The translations under genes were made by a program, and so were the position numbers. A DNA stretch of 64,000 nucleotides from contig OZ024846.1 in assembly GCA_964017145.1 (NCBI GenBank), positions 3,596,001-3,660,000 on the forward strand, given 5' to 3'. The notes beneath the pieces were generated by a model, which had not been told where the DNA came from, ran no database searches, and saw only the letters and a program-made list of their open reading frames with translations. This DNA is from Agrocybe praecox (lineage: Eukaryota; Basidiomycota; Agaricomycetes; Agaricales; Agrocybaceae). Of this stretch, positions 36,788 through 47,380 are shown one piece after another. Position 1 is the stretch's first letter; each line of letters opens with the position of its first letter.

Positions 36788-38442
36788 CAATACTTTACAC
36801 TCCCCCACTGATTCCTGGTGGACTCCACTGGACTCCACATAATCCCCTGGAGTCCAGTGGATTAGCATGTTTTTTGTGCTGGATTCCACTGGAGTCTGGT
36901 GGACTCCACTGGACTCCATCCAGAATCCTGTTAAACTTAGTGAAAACTTGTTGTTTGCATGTTTTATGCAAGGTCACTTATGTCAAAAAAACATATCATT
37001 CACCAAAAACATAAGATTTACACAAAAAAAATATAAAAAAGCGAAAATAAATAAAATTAAATGCATAATAATAATATACATGATTTTTATACTTAAATAC
37101 TTATTTAATTGGAGAAAATAGGGAGAGGGAGAGGGCAGAGAGAAGGGAAAAGGGTGGGGAAGAGAAAGGGGAGGGGATGAGGGAAGGAGGTGGGAGGGAA
37201 GGGTAGAGGAGGAAGAGGGGATGGCTGAAAGCGGACAGAGAGGGCAGGGTAGGGGGTGGGGATGTAACTGGGAGAGGGGGGGGCCTGTGGACAGCGGCGG
37301 TGAGCGAGGAGACAGCGTCGAAGGGGTACTTACCTCGCAGTACCCGTTGCCCATATCTTGCCGCCTTCGTCGTCCCCTCCTCACCTTGCCACGTCACGCC
37401 GGTGCCCCCAAACCCATCCCCTCGTATTTCTCGGCTCGTTCGCTAGCGTCCGGAGGCGGCGGTTGCGTCGTTCGCGTGGTTTGGCGTCGTCGTCGTCGTC
37501 GTGTGTCGTTGACGCGTCATCGGCGTGGCGTTGGCATTGGCGTGGCGTCGTCGCTGGGCGTCTTCGTTGGCGTGGTCGTCGCCGTCGTATCGTCGTCGCC
37601 GTGCCGTCGTCATTGGCGTGCCGTCGTCGTCGTGCTGTCGTCGTCGTTCGCGTCATCGTCGTATCGTCGTTATTGTCGTGTCGTTGTCGTGTCGTTGTCG
37701 TCGTTGTTCGTGTCGTTGTTCGTGTCGTTGTTCGCGTCGTTGTCCGTGTCGTCGCTCGCGTCGTTGTCGTTGACGTTCGCATCGTCGTTGTCGTTCGCGT
37801 CGTCGTTGTCGTTCGTGTCGTTCGTGTTGTTCGCGTCGTCGCGTTGTCACGGCGTCGTCGTTCGCGTTGTTGTCGTCATCGTCGTCGTTGGCGTCGTCGT
37901 TGGCGATGTGGCGTGGTGGCGACGGGACGTGGTGGTGACGGACAGTGGGTGGATGGTGGTGGTAGTGGTAAGAAACAAGGAAAGAATGATGACGCGGCCT
38001 GGGCAGAGGGTTGTGGCTGTGCCGGCAATTTCCGAACCGGCCCGAACGTCTATTTTGGGAATTTTGCAGAATTTGTTGTTTCTATGTCACACGGACCTCC
38101 TAAAATTATGAAAAAATCACGATAATTCCTAAAATATTCGAAATATATTTATCAAACATTAAATGTGACGTAATATGTTACGGTTTTGGCAGAAATAACA
38201 AAATCACCACAAAAAAATAAAATAAAACATATCATAGTCCATGTTGAGTCCAGATTGAGTCCAGATTGAGTCCAGTCCACCATATTCCGGTGCCGAGTCC
38301 AGTATACGACTCAGTCCACCCCCAATCCAGGTGGAGTCCACTACTTGAGCTTGGCTGGGGCTACCAGCCATTTGGAACAGTGCAAAAAGTACCGGACTCC
38401 ACTGGACTCCGTCAGGAATCAGTGGGGGAGTGTAAAGCCCTC
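36788..38442. mobile_element. 1655-bp DNA element with 9-bp target duplication in NLR5
   Basis: It is flanked by ATAAATTTG on both sides (36779-36787 and 38443-38451). The terminal inverted repeats share CTTTACACTCCCCCACTGAT, offset five to six bases from the ends. Inside the ends are many copies of GGACTCCA/TGGAGTCC in both orientations. The element carries an AT-rich part, a purine-rich part (37110-37260) and a CGT/GTC microsatellite, and no transposase. A 9-bp duplication suggests a non-autonomous Mutator-like element, but this is inference. Confidence 0.85.
37440..37920 (+). repeat. CGT/GTC microsatellite tract
   Basis: About 480 bases of near-repeats of GTC/CGT inside the 1655-bp element. 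It creates long open frames in several readings (Arg-, Val- or Ser-rich). These are composition effects, not genes. Confidence 0.85.
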
Positions 38443-38940
38443 ATAAATTTGGTATGCAATTGTTGCTACGAACGCGCCTGCGTGGTTCCTCGTCCCATCG
38501 GATCTCCAGAAAATGAAAGTCGCGAGGACTAGCTCGTTGGGAAGACACATCTCGATGAACGATTGTGTGATGGCTGATTTTCCCGCTCCTGCAGCACCAG
38601 TGAGCCACATGATATATTTGTCCCATGTTTCCCTGTCGCAACGTTGGGCCCATTCCATGATATTCTCCAGGACGGCTATACGGGTATTCGGATGGCACTT
38701 TGGGCGGTCGAACTCGGCATTCGAATCGTGAAATGCGTTCGGTGCTGTAGCCTGCCTCAGGATGTCGAATGACCCTACAGATAGTTAGATCCCTGTGATA
38801 GCATGTATCTTTAATCTTTATTACTCACATTTTCGTCCGTCACTTGCCACATTATGTTGGTTAAATGTGCCACCAGACACAAACACATTTCGCCCAGATA
38901 TAAGGGATTGATTTCTAGTAGCACGTCGATTGTATGCCAT

Positions 38941-39330
38941 CCATAGGGCGAGCGAGTGGTACGAGGAAAAAGCAGGAAGCAAGATGTTGGATAATGAGGA
39001 AAGGAGGGAAAACACTCGCAGTGGGTCGATGGAATCCCCTCAAACCGCAAGTACTTAAGCTTTCAGAGCTACATAAATTGAAATGTTCTCACATGACACA
39101 GCCTTGATGCACGGCGTTGTGCTTTCTTATCACTGCCTTGCGATGCAAACCCTCTAGATGACTCACTTTATTTGATCTTCGAGGAACAGCTTTCCAAGTG
39201 ACCAGGCTTTGGGATTGTTAACTCGGTCTGTACTGGCATTCCTGTTGAGATTATGTGAGGGGGAATAGATACCATTGTAAGCTGTAAAGGAAATACATAG
39301 GTCGATTCCTATCTAGGATTCAAGGTTGGT
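38941..39330 (-). repeat. Duplicated NLR upstream segment, copy 2
   Basis: Similar to the regions upstream of NLR1 and NLR6, including the TTTCCAAGTGACCA block and the TTAACTCGGTCTG block. It probably holds the NLR5 promoter. The 16-base palindrome of NLR1 is degraded here. Confidence 0.6.
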
Positions 39331-39419
39331 GCTGCTAAATTTAGATATCAAAGTCCGACACCTTCGATACAACTCCAGTAGGGGCCGGCACAAAATCGGC
39401 CATAAGAGTTTATCTATAT

Positions 39420-40510
39420 TTGGCTGTCAGGGGGTTTGCTTTCTCGTTCGCGCCTCCCATTCGTTTCGTCCCCTCGATATTCGATTCTATCTCATTAATC
39501 TAGCTATGCACCTATTTATTCCTCGAGGAGGACCTATATCTCACTATACTGGCGTTTGATCTAGGCATACTTCCGAAATTTAGCACTAATGTGAGTTGGT
39601 TATATTATTATTTCGTTCCACATCCTCTTGTCGCTTCCTCTCAATTTGACCTTCCTCCGTTCTTGCTTTGAGGCCAAATTGCTAATAAAATTCGTGCATA
39701 TAGTCTCTCCGGTTTTACATCGGCCTGTTACACATCAACTATGTGCTCTCCGTAGTGAGAAACCTGAACACATCGTCTGCACGGCTATCGCCCTTGTCAA
39801 TGTGTTGTAGCTCAGTGAATTTTGCTCATGACGTTGGTATGTCTTCTTTCATTTCCTGCGTTTGGATTAGAGTCAATAAGTTTCGCATGGATAGGCAGGA
39901 AGACGGAAGAAATTACGCGCAGGGTTCGACTGGGTAGTTGGGCGGTATTGGGGCGGTATTTCGGTTCGGTCAGCTTTTATCGGGTTGCGTGGGCAAAGGA
40001 GCTTAGAAAGTGAACATATAGGACCTCCGTTGCGTCTTTAGTTGATCTCTGTGTGCTCGGCTTTTCTTCCATGTCAGGACCCACGGTCCACGCTCGACAA
40101 TCTTGTTTATTCAAATATGCAACTTAGATGGCACCCTCAGGGTCCTCGTCGCGCCTCTTGCTCACTCTCGACCAAACCAGCCATCACCCGGAACGCAAAC
40201 ACGAGCGCGACAGCTTGTATCGTAGACGGCAGCGCCCATCCTCGTCGTCATTGTCACCCTCCTCCCCAAAACTATACACTGGTCCTCCTCTCACCTTTCT
40301 TTTTTTTTCCCTCTCAATCATCATGCATCATCAACGCTGCTCTTTCCGTTCTTTCCCTCAACAATCAAGCAGACCGTTAACGAACGGAAAACCCCTCGTG
40401 CACGTCACCTCTCACAAACACAAATCCAAGGGTGCGCATTCACACCACCCAGGGGAGAACGATGTTCAAGTCAAACAGGTGTACACCAACGCCGACGAAA
40501 GATACACAGT
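39420..40510 (+). pseudogene. Permease relics 9
   Basis: The membrane-exon block is at 39425-39560. The middle exon is near 39715-39770 (frame with LSVVRNLNTSSA). A segment like KTEEIT is near 39898. An N-terminal remnant at 40324-40510 reads THKHKSKGAHSHH-like residues and then VQVKQVYTNADERYT. Order and frames are broken. Confidence 0.5.
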
Positions 40511-40774
40511 AGTTGGAGGACTGGGTCGAGAGACGCGAAGGAGAATTTTAGAGGGAGGAGCGTTTGAGGGGACTAAGGGAGCGCGAGTTCGTGTTATTTG
40601 TGTTTGTATAATGTCAGTGTTCATATCCTCTTTTCGTCGTCTTTGTCTCGACGTTTGCTGATAAAAAGCATGCATATAGGCCATATGGTCATATATTGAC
40701 TTCCCAAATGTCAAGTGTGCGCTCTCTGAAAGGAAGAACCCAAAGCGTACGGGTCGTATTACGGGTCCGCTGGC

Positions 40775-42160
40775 TATTGAACAAGTGAAATCTTGAGCGT
40801 AAATGAAGAATACCCCGGGCTGTGGAATTACTTCCTGGGCGCCATGCTGTGAAGTGCCCGGTCAATACAGCTGCTCAGGCTCTTATAATTGGATGGGTCA
40901 TCTCGGCATGTTAATGACGAACGAAATGCAGTCCGTTTGAGCACACGTTCTCTGTGAAGCAGTGCACGATGTATTTCCCATAGACTAGAACTGTTTCTAC
41001 TTGAGGAATAAAATTAAAACGCGAGTGCCTGTTCAAAATACGACCGTCTTGATGAGCTCAATTACACCGTGACGTTCCTCGAAGATGACTCGGTCTAAAT
41101 GATTAATTTCATTTCGATCCATAGTTATTGATTAGAAGGAATGAGTCGCCGAAAATTTGTCGATGCAGAGTACAGGAAAACATGGCTGCCCTTATATAAC
41201 AGTGAGAGACGGGAGGGACTAAGCTCTAGACGAACAAGTACGCGACTACGCCGCCAAGTTATCGAGAAAGGTCCCGAACAACTCGTATCTGAAAGTACGA
41301 GTCAAGTAATCACAGGCACCCACTCCTGCATACATGTAAATTGACCTTCAATCTGCTAAATATTTGCCTGTTGTTGGCCTGTCGCGTACGCGAATTGGTT
41401 CGTTCGTTCCGAGACTCCGAAAAAGCTCCGCCAGGAGACAGCACAATCTCGGCTCCGGCAATCAACCTATATTTGATTGTTAGGGGGTTTGCTCTCTGCC
41501 CTTCCTTTTTTCCCTCAACATTCAATTCCCTCTCTCATTACTTTAGATATGTTCATTGAGGCGGACTCATATACTACACTGTCGTTTGGTTCATACACAC
41601 TTCAATGTTCTTCACGCGCTCAGTGACGGACAAGCACTAATGTAAGTTGGCATTTTTATTTTTCGTTCGATATCCTCTCTTTGCTTCCTCTCAAGTTCTC
41701 CTTTCTCCTTTCTTGCGTCAAGAATTAAACTCATTCGCACAGTTTATCTGGTCCTACATCGGCCTGTCGAACGCCAACTATACACTTTTCGAATTGAGGA
41801 ACCCCTGAATCTGATGCAGCTGTCAGCGAATTTGTTTACAATGCTCGTATGTATTTTCTCATGTCCTCCGTTCGAATTGAAGTCAACACGAAAGATAATA
41901 TAGGCAGTGTTCGAGATTTCGCTGTGGAGGTTGGAATGTGTTTGAGGAAGGGGCGTTTTATTGGGTCGTGGTGTCAAACGAGGTCAGGAAGGACTATGCC
42001 CTGGCCCGGAAAACAAGTATCGACTCCTGCCTTGGCGAACATCTATGCGACATCCTTTCCGTCCTCGTTTGACCTTTGTTCATTTCCCCTCTTTTCTTCC
42101 GGCTCTAGGACCCGTGCTTACTATTTCGGCAAGCCCACCGTCATCACAACCTCGCCTTTC
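40775..42160 (+). repeat. Segmental duplication, copy R2 (truncated)
   Basis: It matches R1 from about 29105 and R3 from about 47575. It ends abruptly at about 42160, within the permease-derived part, where unrelated sequence begins. It contains one membrane-exon block (41485-41640) and the KGRFIGSWCQTRSG frame near 41950. Confidence 0.7.
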
Positions 42161-42520
42161 CTAAATACTGTTGAGGAGATGAATTATTCAACTCAAAGAG
42201 TCCTTAAAGCATGTTGGGTAGCAGCGACTGGCCGGAAACTACTACCACTTTCCCTAACGTCTACTACTCAGCTTTGTGTCATGTTTTGGTTCGTCAAGTT
42301 GGCGTAATTACCTTTATCACTCCCACATAAAAATTTATCTTCGGTGCCTCCGGGATCCACGAACGTTATCCATTGGAAATTTGCCCGTTCGTTGACAGGA
42401 CTTGATCGTTTTTTGATTGCATTTCAAACCACGGCGATCATATCAGTATAAATTCAATTTAAACATGGTGATAGCGATGTGGATGTTGCCATCGTGAAAT
42501 AAACGTGCCCACAAGCGCCA
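42161..42520. other. Unique sequence after R2
   Basis: No gene or repeat recognised. This begins a 4.3-kb stretch (to about 46494) not shared with the other copies of the segment. Confidence 0.4.
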
Positions 42521-43763
42521 AACAAAATTCGGCGTCGAAATCGCCCTACCTGGTGAGTTATTTTAAGAACAGTCTTAGGATATTGGCCGGGACTGTTTGC
42601 TCGCTGTAAAGCGTAAAAATAAAGCTTCCTCGCACATATTTCGGTACATTTGAGCCCTTACCATCCATTAAGCATAAATAAATGGCTAATGACTCTTTCT
42701 GTGTCAAATTTGCTCAGATTTACGCGTCATTCATAAGCAGTGACTCTTGTTTTAGTATATTATCTCAATTGAAAAGTTTCACTCCATTCAAGAAATGGTT
42801 AAATGTGTATTTTAATGTAATTTATCCGTTCCTACATTAGAAAAAAGCTCCTGTGCGATATTTATGTCATGATTTTTGAGGCGATGAGTGTGTAGTATCT
42901 ACACGGCTTGTACATGGCCATTTAGAATTACTCGAAGCCAGATCAATGCGTGTTGCGCCGGCACACGTCTTTAGAGTAGCCCTGGATGCTTACAAGGCCA
43001 AACATCCCTTCCATCTTTTCAAAATCTCTTTACTACAATAAACCTGCCATGTTTTGTTCGTACGCATACTGCAGCTGCCAAGCGAAGCGTGGGAATAATG
43101 TGAACAACCTTCAAAGAACCAACGAAGAACTCGTTATTTTGGGTCTGGTCCCACAGAGAGTTGACAGAGAGGTATAACTCGGAAAATGGGGAGTAATAAG
43201 CGCTGTAAAATGTCCCTGTAAGATACATGGCAGTGTAGTTTGGGTTTTCCTTCCCAACTACACTTGAATAAACGGCGAAAGTTAGTACTGTGTACTTTAT
43301 ATATGAAACCTTAGAATTTTATGTACCTGTTCTAAGCATAGATACGTGTGTCTACAACATTAAGAAATATGTGTACATTGCAGAGACATGTGTCGGTTAC
43401 CAGGTCAACTACTTTCCAGATACTTGTCGTCGGGGGTACAGAATATTAAATATATCTTATACTACTCTATTGCGGTACAATTGAGAGTATAATGCGTGCA
43501 AATAGAAAGTATGGACGTATAGAATAAAAATATCAGTCAAAAAACGACATTGAATAGACTAGTTTTGCTCAGAAAAACATTTAAAAGAAGGGAGATGTAT
43601 TTTATGTTCTTCTGGGATGTAAATAGGACCTTACTAACAGAAATAACACCAAAAAAAAAGTTCATTTCGAGAGTTTATAGCGAGAAAACAGTCCCGACCA
43701 ATGTCATAAGACTGTTCTTAAAATAACTCACCAGGCAGGGAGATTTCGACGCCGAATTTTGTT
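42521..43763. mobile_element. 1.24-kb element with about 85-bp inverted repeats
   Basis: The left end (42521, AACAAAATTCGGCGTCGAAA) and right end (43763) are inverted copies for about 85 bases. Only a few differences are seen, including the shared AGTTATTTTAAGAACAGTCT. The AT-rich interior has no long open frame. No clear target duplication was found. Read as a non-autonomous DNA transposon. Confidence 0.7.
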
Positions 43764-43857
43764 CTAAAACTCATTATTTTCTATTCTATGTATCTTAAAA
43801 TAGTTATAATGGGACTACGGTACGCGGGAGAGGTCACACAAACATTGGTGAGTTATC

Positions 43858-43874
43858 GGGGGGGGGGGGGGGGG
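43858..43874 (+). repeat. Run of 17 G
   Basis: Homopolymer within the left inverted end. The matching right end has only six C. Its length may be unreliable. Confidence 0.8.
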
Positions 43875-43931
43875 TATTTATGGTGCAAACGGCGCACCAT
43901 ACATTGCTGGCTATGTTACGCCAGGAAACCA

Positions 43932-44190
43932 TCACATCTCGTGCGGGGGTGGAATGATAATTCTCTGCCCTTCATCGATTACCGGAATGTAGTTATCTGA
44001 TGAGATTGCGAACCATCGCTTCTCGTGCGGGGGTGGAAGTGGAATTATCTGCCCTTCATCAATTACCGGAATGTAGTTATCTGACGGGATTGCGTACCAT
44101 CGCTTCTCGTGCGGGGGTGGAAGGGTAATTCTCTGCCCTTCATCGATTACCGGAATGTAGTTAGCTGGTGGGATTGCGTGATCCTGAGAT
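43932..44190 (-). repeat. 84-bp minisatellite within the 478-aa gene
   Basis: Three head-to-tail 84-bp units encode the C-terminal 28-residue repeats. Each contains TTCATCGATTACCGGAATG or a one-base variant on the plus strand. Confidence 0.8.
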
Positions 44191-45368
44191 GGACCGGGAT
44201 AACTGTGCCGACGATATGTAGCATTAGGTGGGCCATCCGACCTCCTTCGCGTCGCTGGAGTTTTGCTTAAAGTGGGCGCTATCGGCAACCTGTTCAAGTT
44301 GTGGGGAGGTGGGAGTCTGATAATTAAGTCCGCATCCACTACAGGGATGGCAATTCGTCGAAGTTTAATACGATTATTTATTGCTGTTTTCGGATACCGA
44401 GCAGGACCCCATCTCTTGGGCCTGGTAGAGATTTGGCTGTTAGGAGGGTTGGTACCCAAAATTTCAGCCACACTATGACTGCCAAAACCCGAAAAGATTC
44501 GTTTGAGGAGAGGGCTAGAACGCGTCAACTTGTGAGGAGATGGGAGTTTGATCTGAGCGTTTGAGTCTAGGACCGGAATATAGTTATCTGGGAGAGGCGA
44601 TGTTGGTTTCGGTCTAATGCGAATAGGCACAGTCAGTCGACGGTCCCGAACTTGTGGCAATTTACTGGGACGATCGACGAGGTCCTTGGCTCCTAATTTA
44701 TTTTCAAACTGGTAAATGATGTTAGAGGCTGGATGTATCGGAGACTGGAAAGCATCGTGGGAGCTGGCCCTCCTCGTCCAATAAATGCCATAGTCCCATG
44801 TACTCAGCGCTGTGCTTGAGGAAATTGCGCGGCTGTACACAGAACATCCATAGTAATCCGACTCCGATACCGACAAGTCAGTATCAGGGTTCTTATCGGT
44901 CAGTTCCAATGGTTCATATCCGGGATGCGGGTTGTTGTTACTCGGAATAAATACTTCTTGCACCTCTAGTGGCTTCGTCTCGAAGTTCGAAGGATAGTAT
45001 GGTGATGTTTTGCTTTCCACCTGCAAGCTGTTTCCTCGAGAGCGTAACCCGAATGACCCCCCAGTGGAAGATTCCGTATCTTCTGAGTAAGCCTTTCTCG
45101 TCCAATATATCCCGTAGTCACAGGTCCTGAGGTTCGTACTAGAACGTGCACGGTCATTGGACATCTCTGTGTAGAATCCCGGTGTATGTTTTTCTGAGCC
45201 TTCTTTTTCTTCATCTTTATTTGGGAGAGCAGGCAATGCCTTTTCCCGCATTAGAGTCCGAGTCTGTTTCCGGAATGCAGTGATTTGTTCCAGTGGATGC
45301 TTTGTGCTCTGAAGATGCGATGTATTCTGAAGAACGGCGACTCCTTGAGGAGGTTGGTTGGAAGACAT
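43932..45368 (-). CDS. Single-exon protein with 28-residue tandem repeats, 478 aa
   Basis: I do not recognise this protein. It starts MSSNQPPQG at 45368. The N-terminal half is rich in Ser, Thr and Asn and has two copies of a DYGIYWTRRA-type motif, each after a Ser-rich stretch (about residues 82-92 and 192-202). The C-terminal end holds three tandem copies of a 28-residue unit with NYIPVIDEG and LPPPHEKRW. At least two diverged copies (NYIPVLDSNAQIKLPSPH and AIPVVDADLIIRLPPPH) lie further upstream. No signal peptide, transmembrane segment or known catalytic motif is seen. It probably has long disordered regions. It lacks introns, unlike every other gene here. It may be the cargo of the surrounding inverted-repeat element. 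Confidence 0.65.
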   Translation of the reverse strand: MSSNQPPQGVAVLQNTSHLQSTKHPLEQITAFRKQTRTLMREKALPALPNKDEEKEGSEKHTPGFYTEMSNDRARSSTNLRTCDYGIYWTRKAYSEDTESSTGGSFGLRSRGNSLQVESKTSPYYPSNFETKPLEVQEVFIPSNNNPHPGYEPLELTDKNPDTDLSVSESDYYGCSVYSRAISSSTALSTWDYGIYWTRRASSHDAFQSPIHPASNIIYQFENKLGAKDLVDRPSKLPQVRDRRLTVPIRIRPKPTSPLPDNYIPVLDSNAQIKLPSPHKLTRSSPLLKRIFSGFGSHSVAEILGTNPPNSQISTRPKRWGPARYPKTAINNRIKLRRIAIPVVDADLIIRLPPPHNLNRLPIAPTLSKTPATRRRSDGPPNATYRRHSYPGPSQDHAIPPANYIPVIDEGQRITLPPPHEKRWYAIPSDNYIPVIDEGQIIPLPPPHEKRWFAISSDNYIPVIDEGQRIIIPPPHEM

Positions 45369-45511
45369 TATGTGTAGTGTAAGCTACATAACGCCAATAA
45401 TTGAAATGTACTGGGCTAATAAGTGGGGAGACGATGTACAGCCAAGCACAGCGCATGGCACAGCCTCGAGCTATGCTGCGCCGTTTGGACCATAAATAGC
45501 CCCCCGATAAC

Positions 45512-46494
45512 CAAAAAAAATAATGACTCTTTTTGTGTACATGATGAAAAAAGCATAATTGCAACCGGACACTGTGCGTTCTTGATATGACCACATGTTT
45601 CCGAAAACATAGTGAGAAGGTAGGGCCCAGTACAAACATATGTCTATGGTTTAAATTTAGGTAAAATTATGGTTTACTGGGTGACTTGAGAGCTACTTGA
45701 CAGATTTAGGTAAGCGCCAAAAATATGTCTGCTTCTAATGAATGAGTGAGAGAACTTATGAACACTGATATATGGCTGTCCGTCCAACATAGCTCGGGTG
45801 AAATATCTCATTATAAGTATAAGTTGCCTAAAATGCCGTCCGTGCCGCCCTATTTTAGGCTTTCTTCTGATGGCCATGCTTCGACGTCTCCAAACCGACT
45901 CCAATATGGCTGTGCGTTCGCTGAAAATAAAAAAGTATATACTTCTACGATGTAATTAAATAGATCTCTATATACATTATCTTTAGTATCTAACATATAG
46001 GTCGGATTATCCAACATACATGTCAGGTTATCCATCACAGAACTCGGATTATCCAGCATATGTGTTGCATTATCCATTATACATATTGGGTTGTCCAATA
46101 TATGTGCTGTGTTATCCGACATAGTCGAGAGTGGTTCTCATACATGTAGTTGCTTAGAATGCCGGAGATGCAGGGTTTTCTTGATGGCCGTTGGAATCCG
46201 TTCATAGGGGCCGAAGCTTGGCCATCAGGAAATGGCTCAAAAATGGCCGGCAAGGACGGCATCATAACCGATCGAGAGTAAGATGATTGCCTTGAACTAT
46301 CCAACATGTATATTGGACAATTGTAAGCTGACTCAGAGTCCGTGCTAAACCAGTTACGCTAAAAGGCAGAATAACTGAATAGTTATTCTATTCAGTCATC
46401 AGGACTATATATAGTGCTCCTGGTCCCGGCTAGACACTGTAGACATTTGAGCTGTGGTAAGCTGCCAGGATTACAACAATCCAAATTATATGGA
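45512..46494. other. Unique stretch with a 21-bp minisatellite
   Basis: No gene is supported. About 45985-46125 is a degenerate 21-bp tandem repeat (minus-strand reading DNPTYML, DNLTCML, DNPSSVM and so on). Two related blocks, about 45830-45900 and 46190-46265, face each other as an imperfect inverted pair around it. Confidence 0.5.
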
Positions 46495-46734
46495 GCAACC
46501 TGAGTCTGGTGACAAATAAACTGTGTTTCTCTAGCAACGTTGTTATTCCTTTTTGAAGAAATTTTTAAGAATGAGCAGGGGACTAATTGACCTTTGACAC
46601 ACCGCAAGAGCTTCAAGATGCCCTATTGATAGTGGCCATGCACTATAGCCAGACGCTGGGTCATATGACCGCTATATGAATCTCTCACAGACGTTTCCAC
46701 AAATTCACTGTCCATGGCCATAGCCTTGTTTTGG

Positions 46735-47380
46735 TAGTGTTGCCGAAGTTCGGTTCAGTTCGGTTCTCACGCCTTTTTTGAGAACCGAGAACCAGAACCG
46801 ACGGGCACATGCCCGAACCGAACAAGAACCAGAACTGAACCGTGAGAACCGGTTCTGTCGGTTCTAGAACCGGTTCGAACCGCAGAACCGATTGTAAATG
46901 TAATAAATTACCATATGGTATGCGCAGCATGTAGAAATATATATATTATTATGTATCTACCATAATTTGAATTGATAATATATTTTTCACGGCACAGAAG
47001 CTCGTCGAGCATGTCGACAGCCTAAAATGGTAGTCATACACGTCATTGATGTGACATCACACAATAATCCGGTGCTAATTATATCACTAATCAGATCATT
47101 AAAGCCGTCGGCTGGAAAGTTAATTATATCTGCTGTTTTGAAAGCCCGAAACATGACATGTTTGTTGTTTCCAACACTAAAATTTGTAGTTTTTAAGGTG
47201 TCTAATATATCGGTTCTGGTTCGGTTCGAACCGGTTCTCCAAATTCTCAAATTTTGAGAACCGAGAACCAGAACCGTCCTCAAAATGGCCGAACCAGAAC
47301 AGAACAGAACCGAACAGTCGGTCCGGTTCGGGCGGTTCCGGTTCTCCGAAGCGGTTCTGAACCGAACTTCGGCAACACTA
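46735..47380. mobile_element. Non-autonomous hAT-like element, 646 bp
   Basis: The ends TAGTGTTGCCGAAGTTCGGT and its inverted copy are flanked by an 8-bp duplication TGTTTTGG (46727-46734 and 47381-47388). R1 preserves the empty site near 28895 with one TGTTTTGG. Eight-base duplications and this type of end fit the hAT superfamily. The interior has many GGTTC/GAACC motifs near both ends and no transposase. Confidence 0.9.

Larger units (their letters stand above)
34787..38940 (-). pseudogene. NLR5: NACHT-domain NTPase split by an insertion
   Basis: The N-terminal exon is 38940-38829 (MAYNRRATRNQ, then GRNVFVSGGTFNQ). The NACHT exon runs from 38774 to 38443, is interrupted by a 1655-bp element and resumes at 36787 to 35806. 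The last exons are 35754-35528 and 35479-34787. Walker A GAAGAGKS and the YQIY stretch lie in the 5' half, Walker B VVVIDGLDEC and SSGQFIYAATVLR in the 3' half. Counting the duplicated target once, all phases join and no other lesion is seen. The allele without the element would encode about 778 residues. With the element, the frame stops shortly after YQIYEGFTLPH. It belongs to sub-family 1 with NLR1 and NLR2. Confidence 0.82.
43852..45511. mobile_element. Candidate gene-bearing element with inverted ends
   Basis: The left end, GTTATCGGGGG then TATTTATGGTGCAAACGGCG (43852-43895), is matched in inverted orientation at 45474-45511. The inner continuation is also weakly matched. Between them lies one complete gene (43932-45368). 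No target duplication could be defined, so the mobility claim is tentative. Confidence 0.5.

Noticed and set aside
37221..38111. 296-residue open frame on the plus strand, and overlapping Arg/Thr-rich frames on both strands
   Set aside because: They arise from the CGT/GTC microsatellite inside a transposon. Composition alone explains the open frames, and no domain is visible.
28665..42160. R1 and R2 as the two LTRs of one large retroelement
   Set aside because: The copies are too long, contain permease exons and differ in extent. A third copy exists, and no gag/pol frames lie between them.
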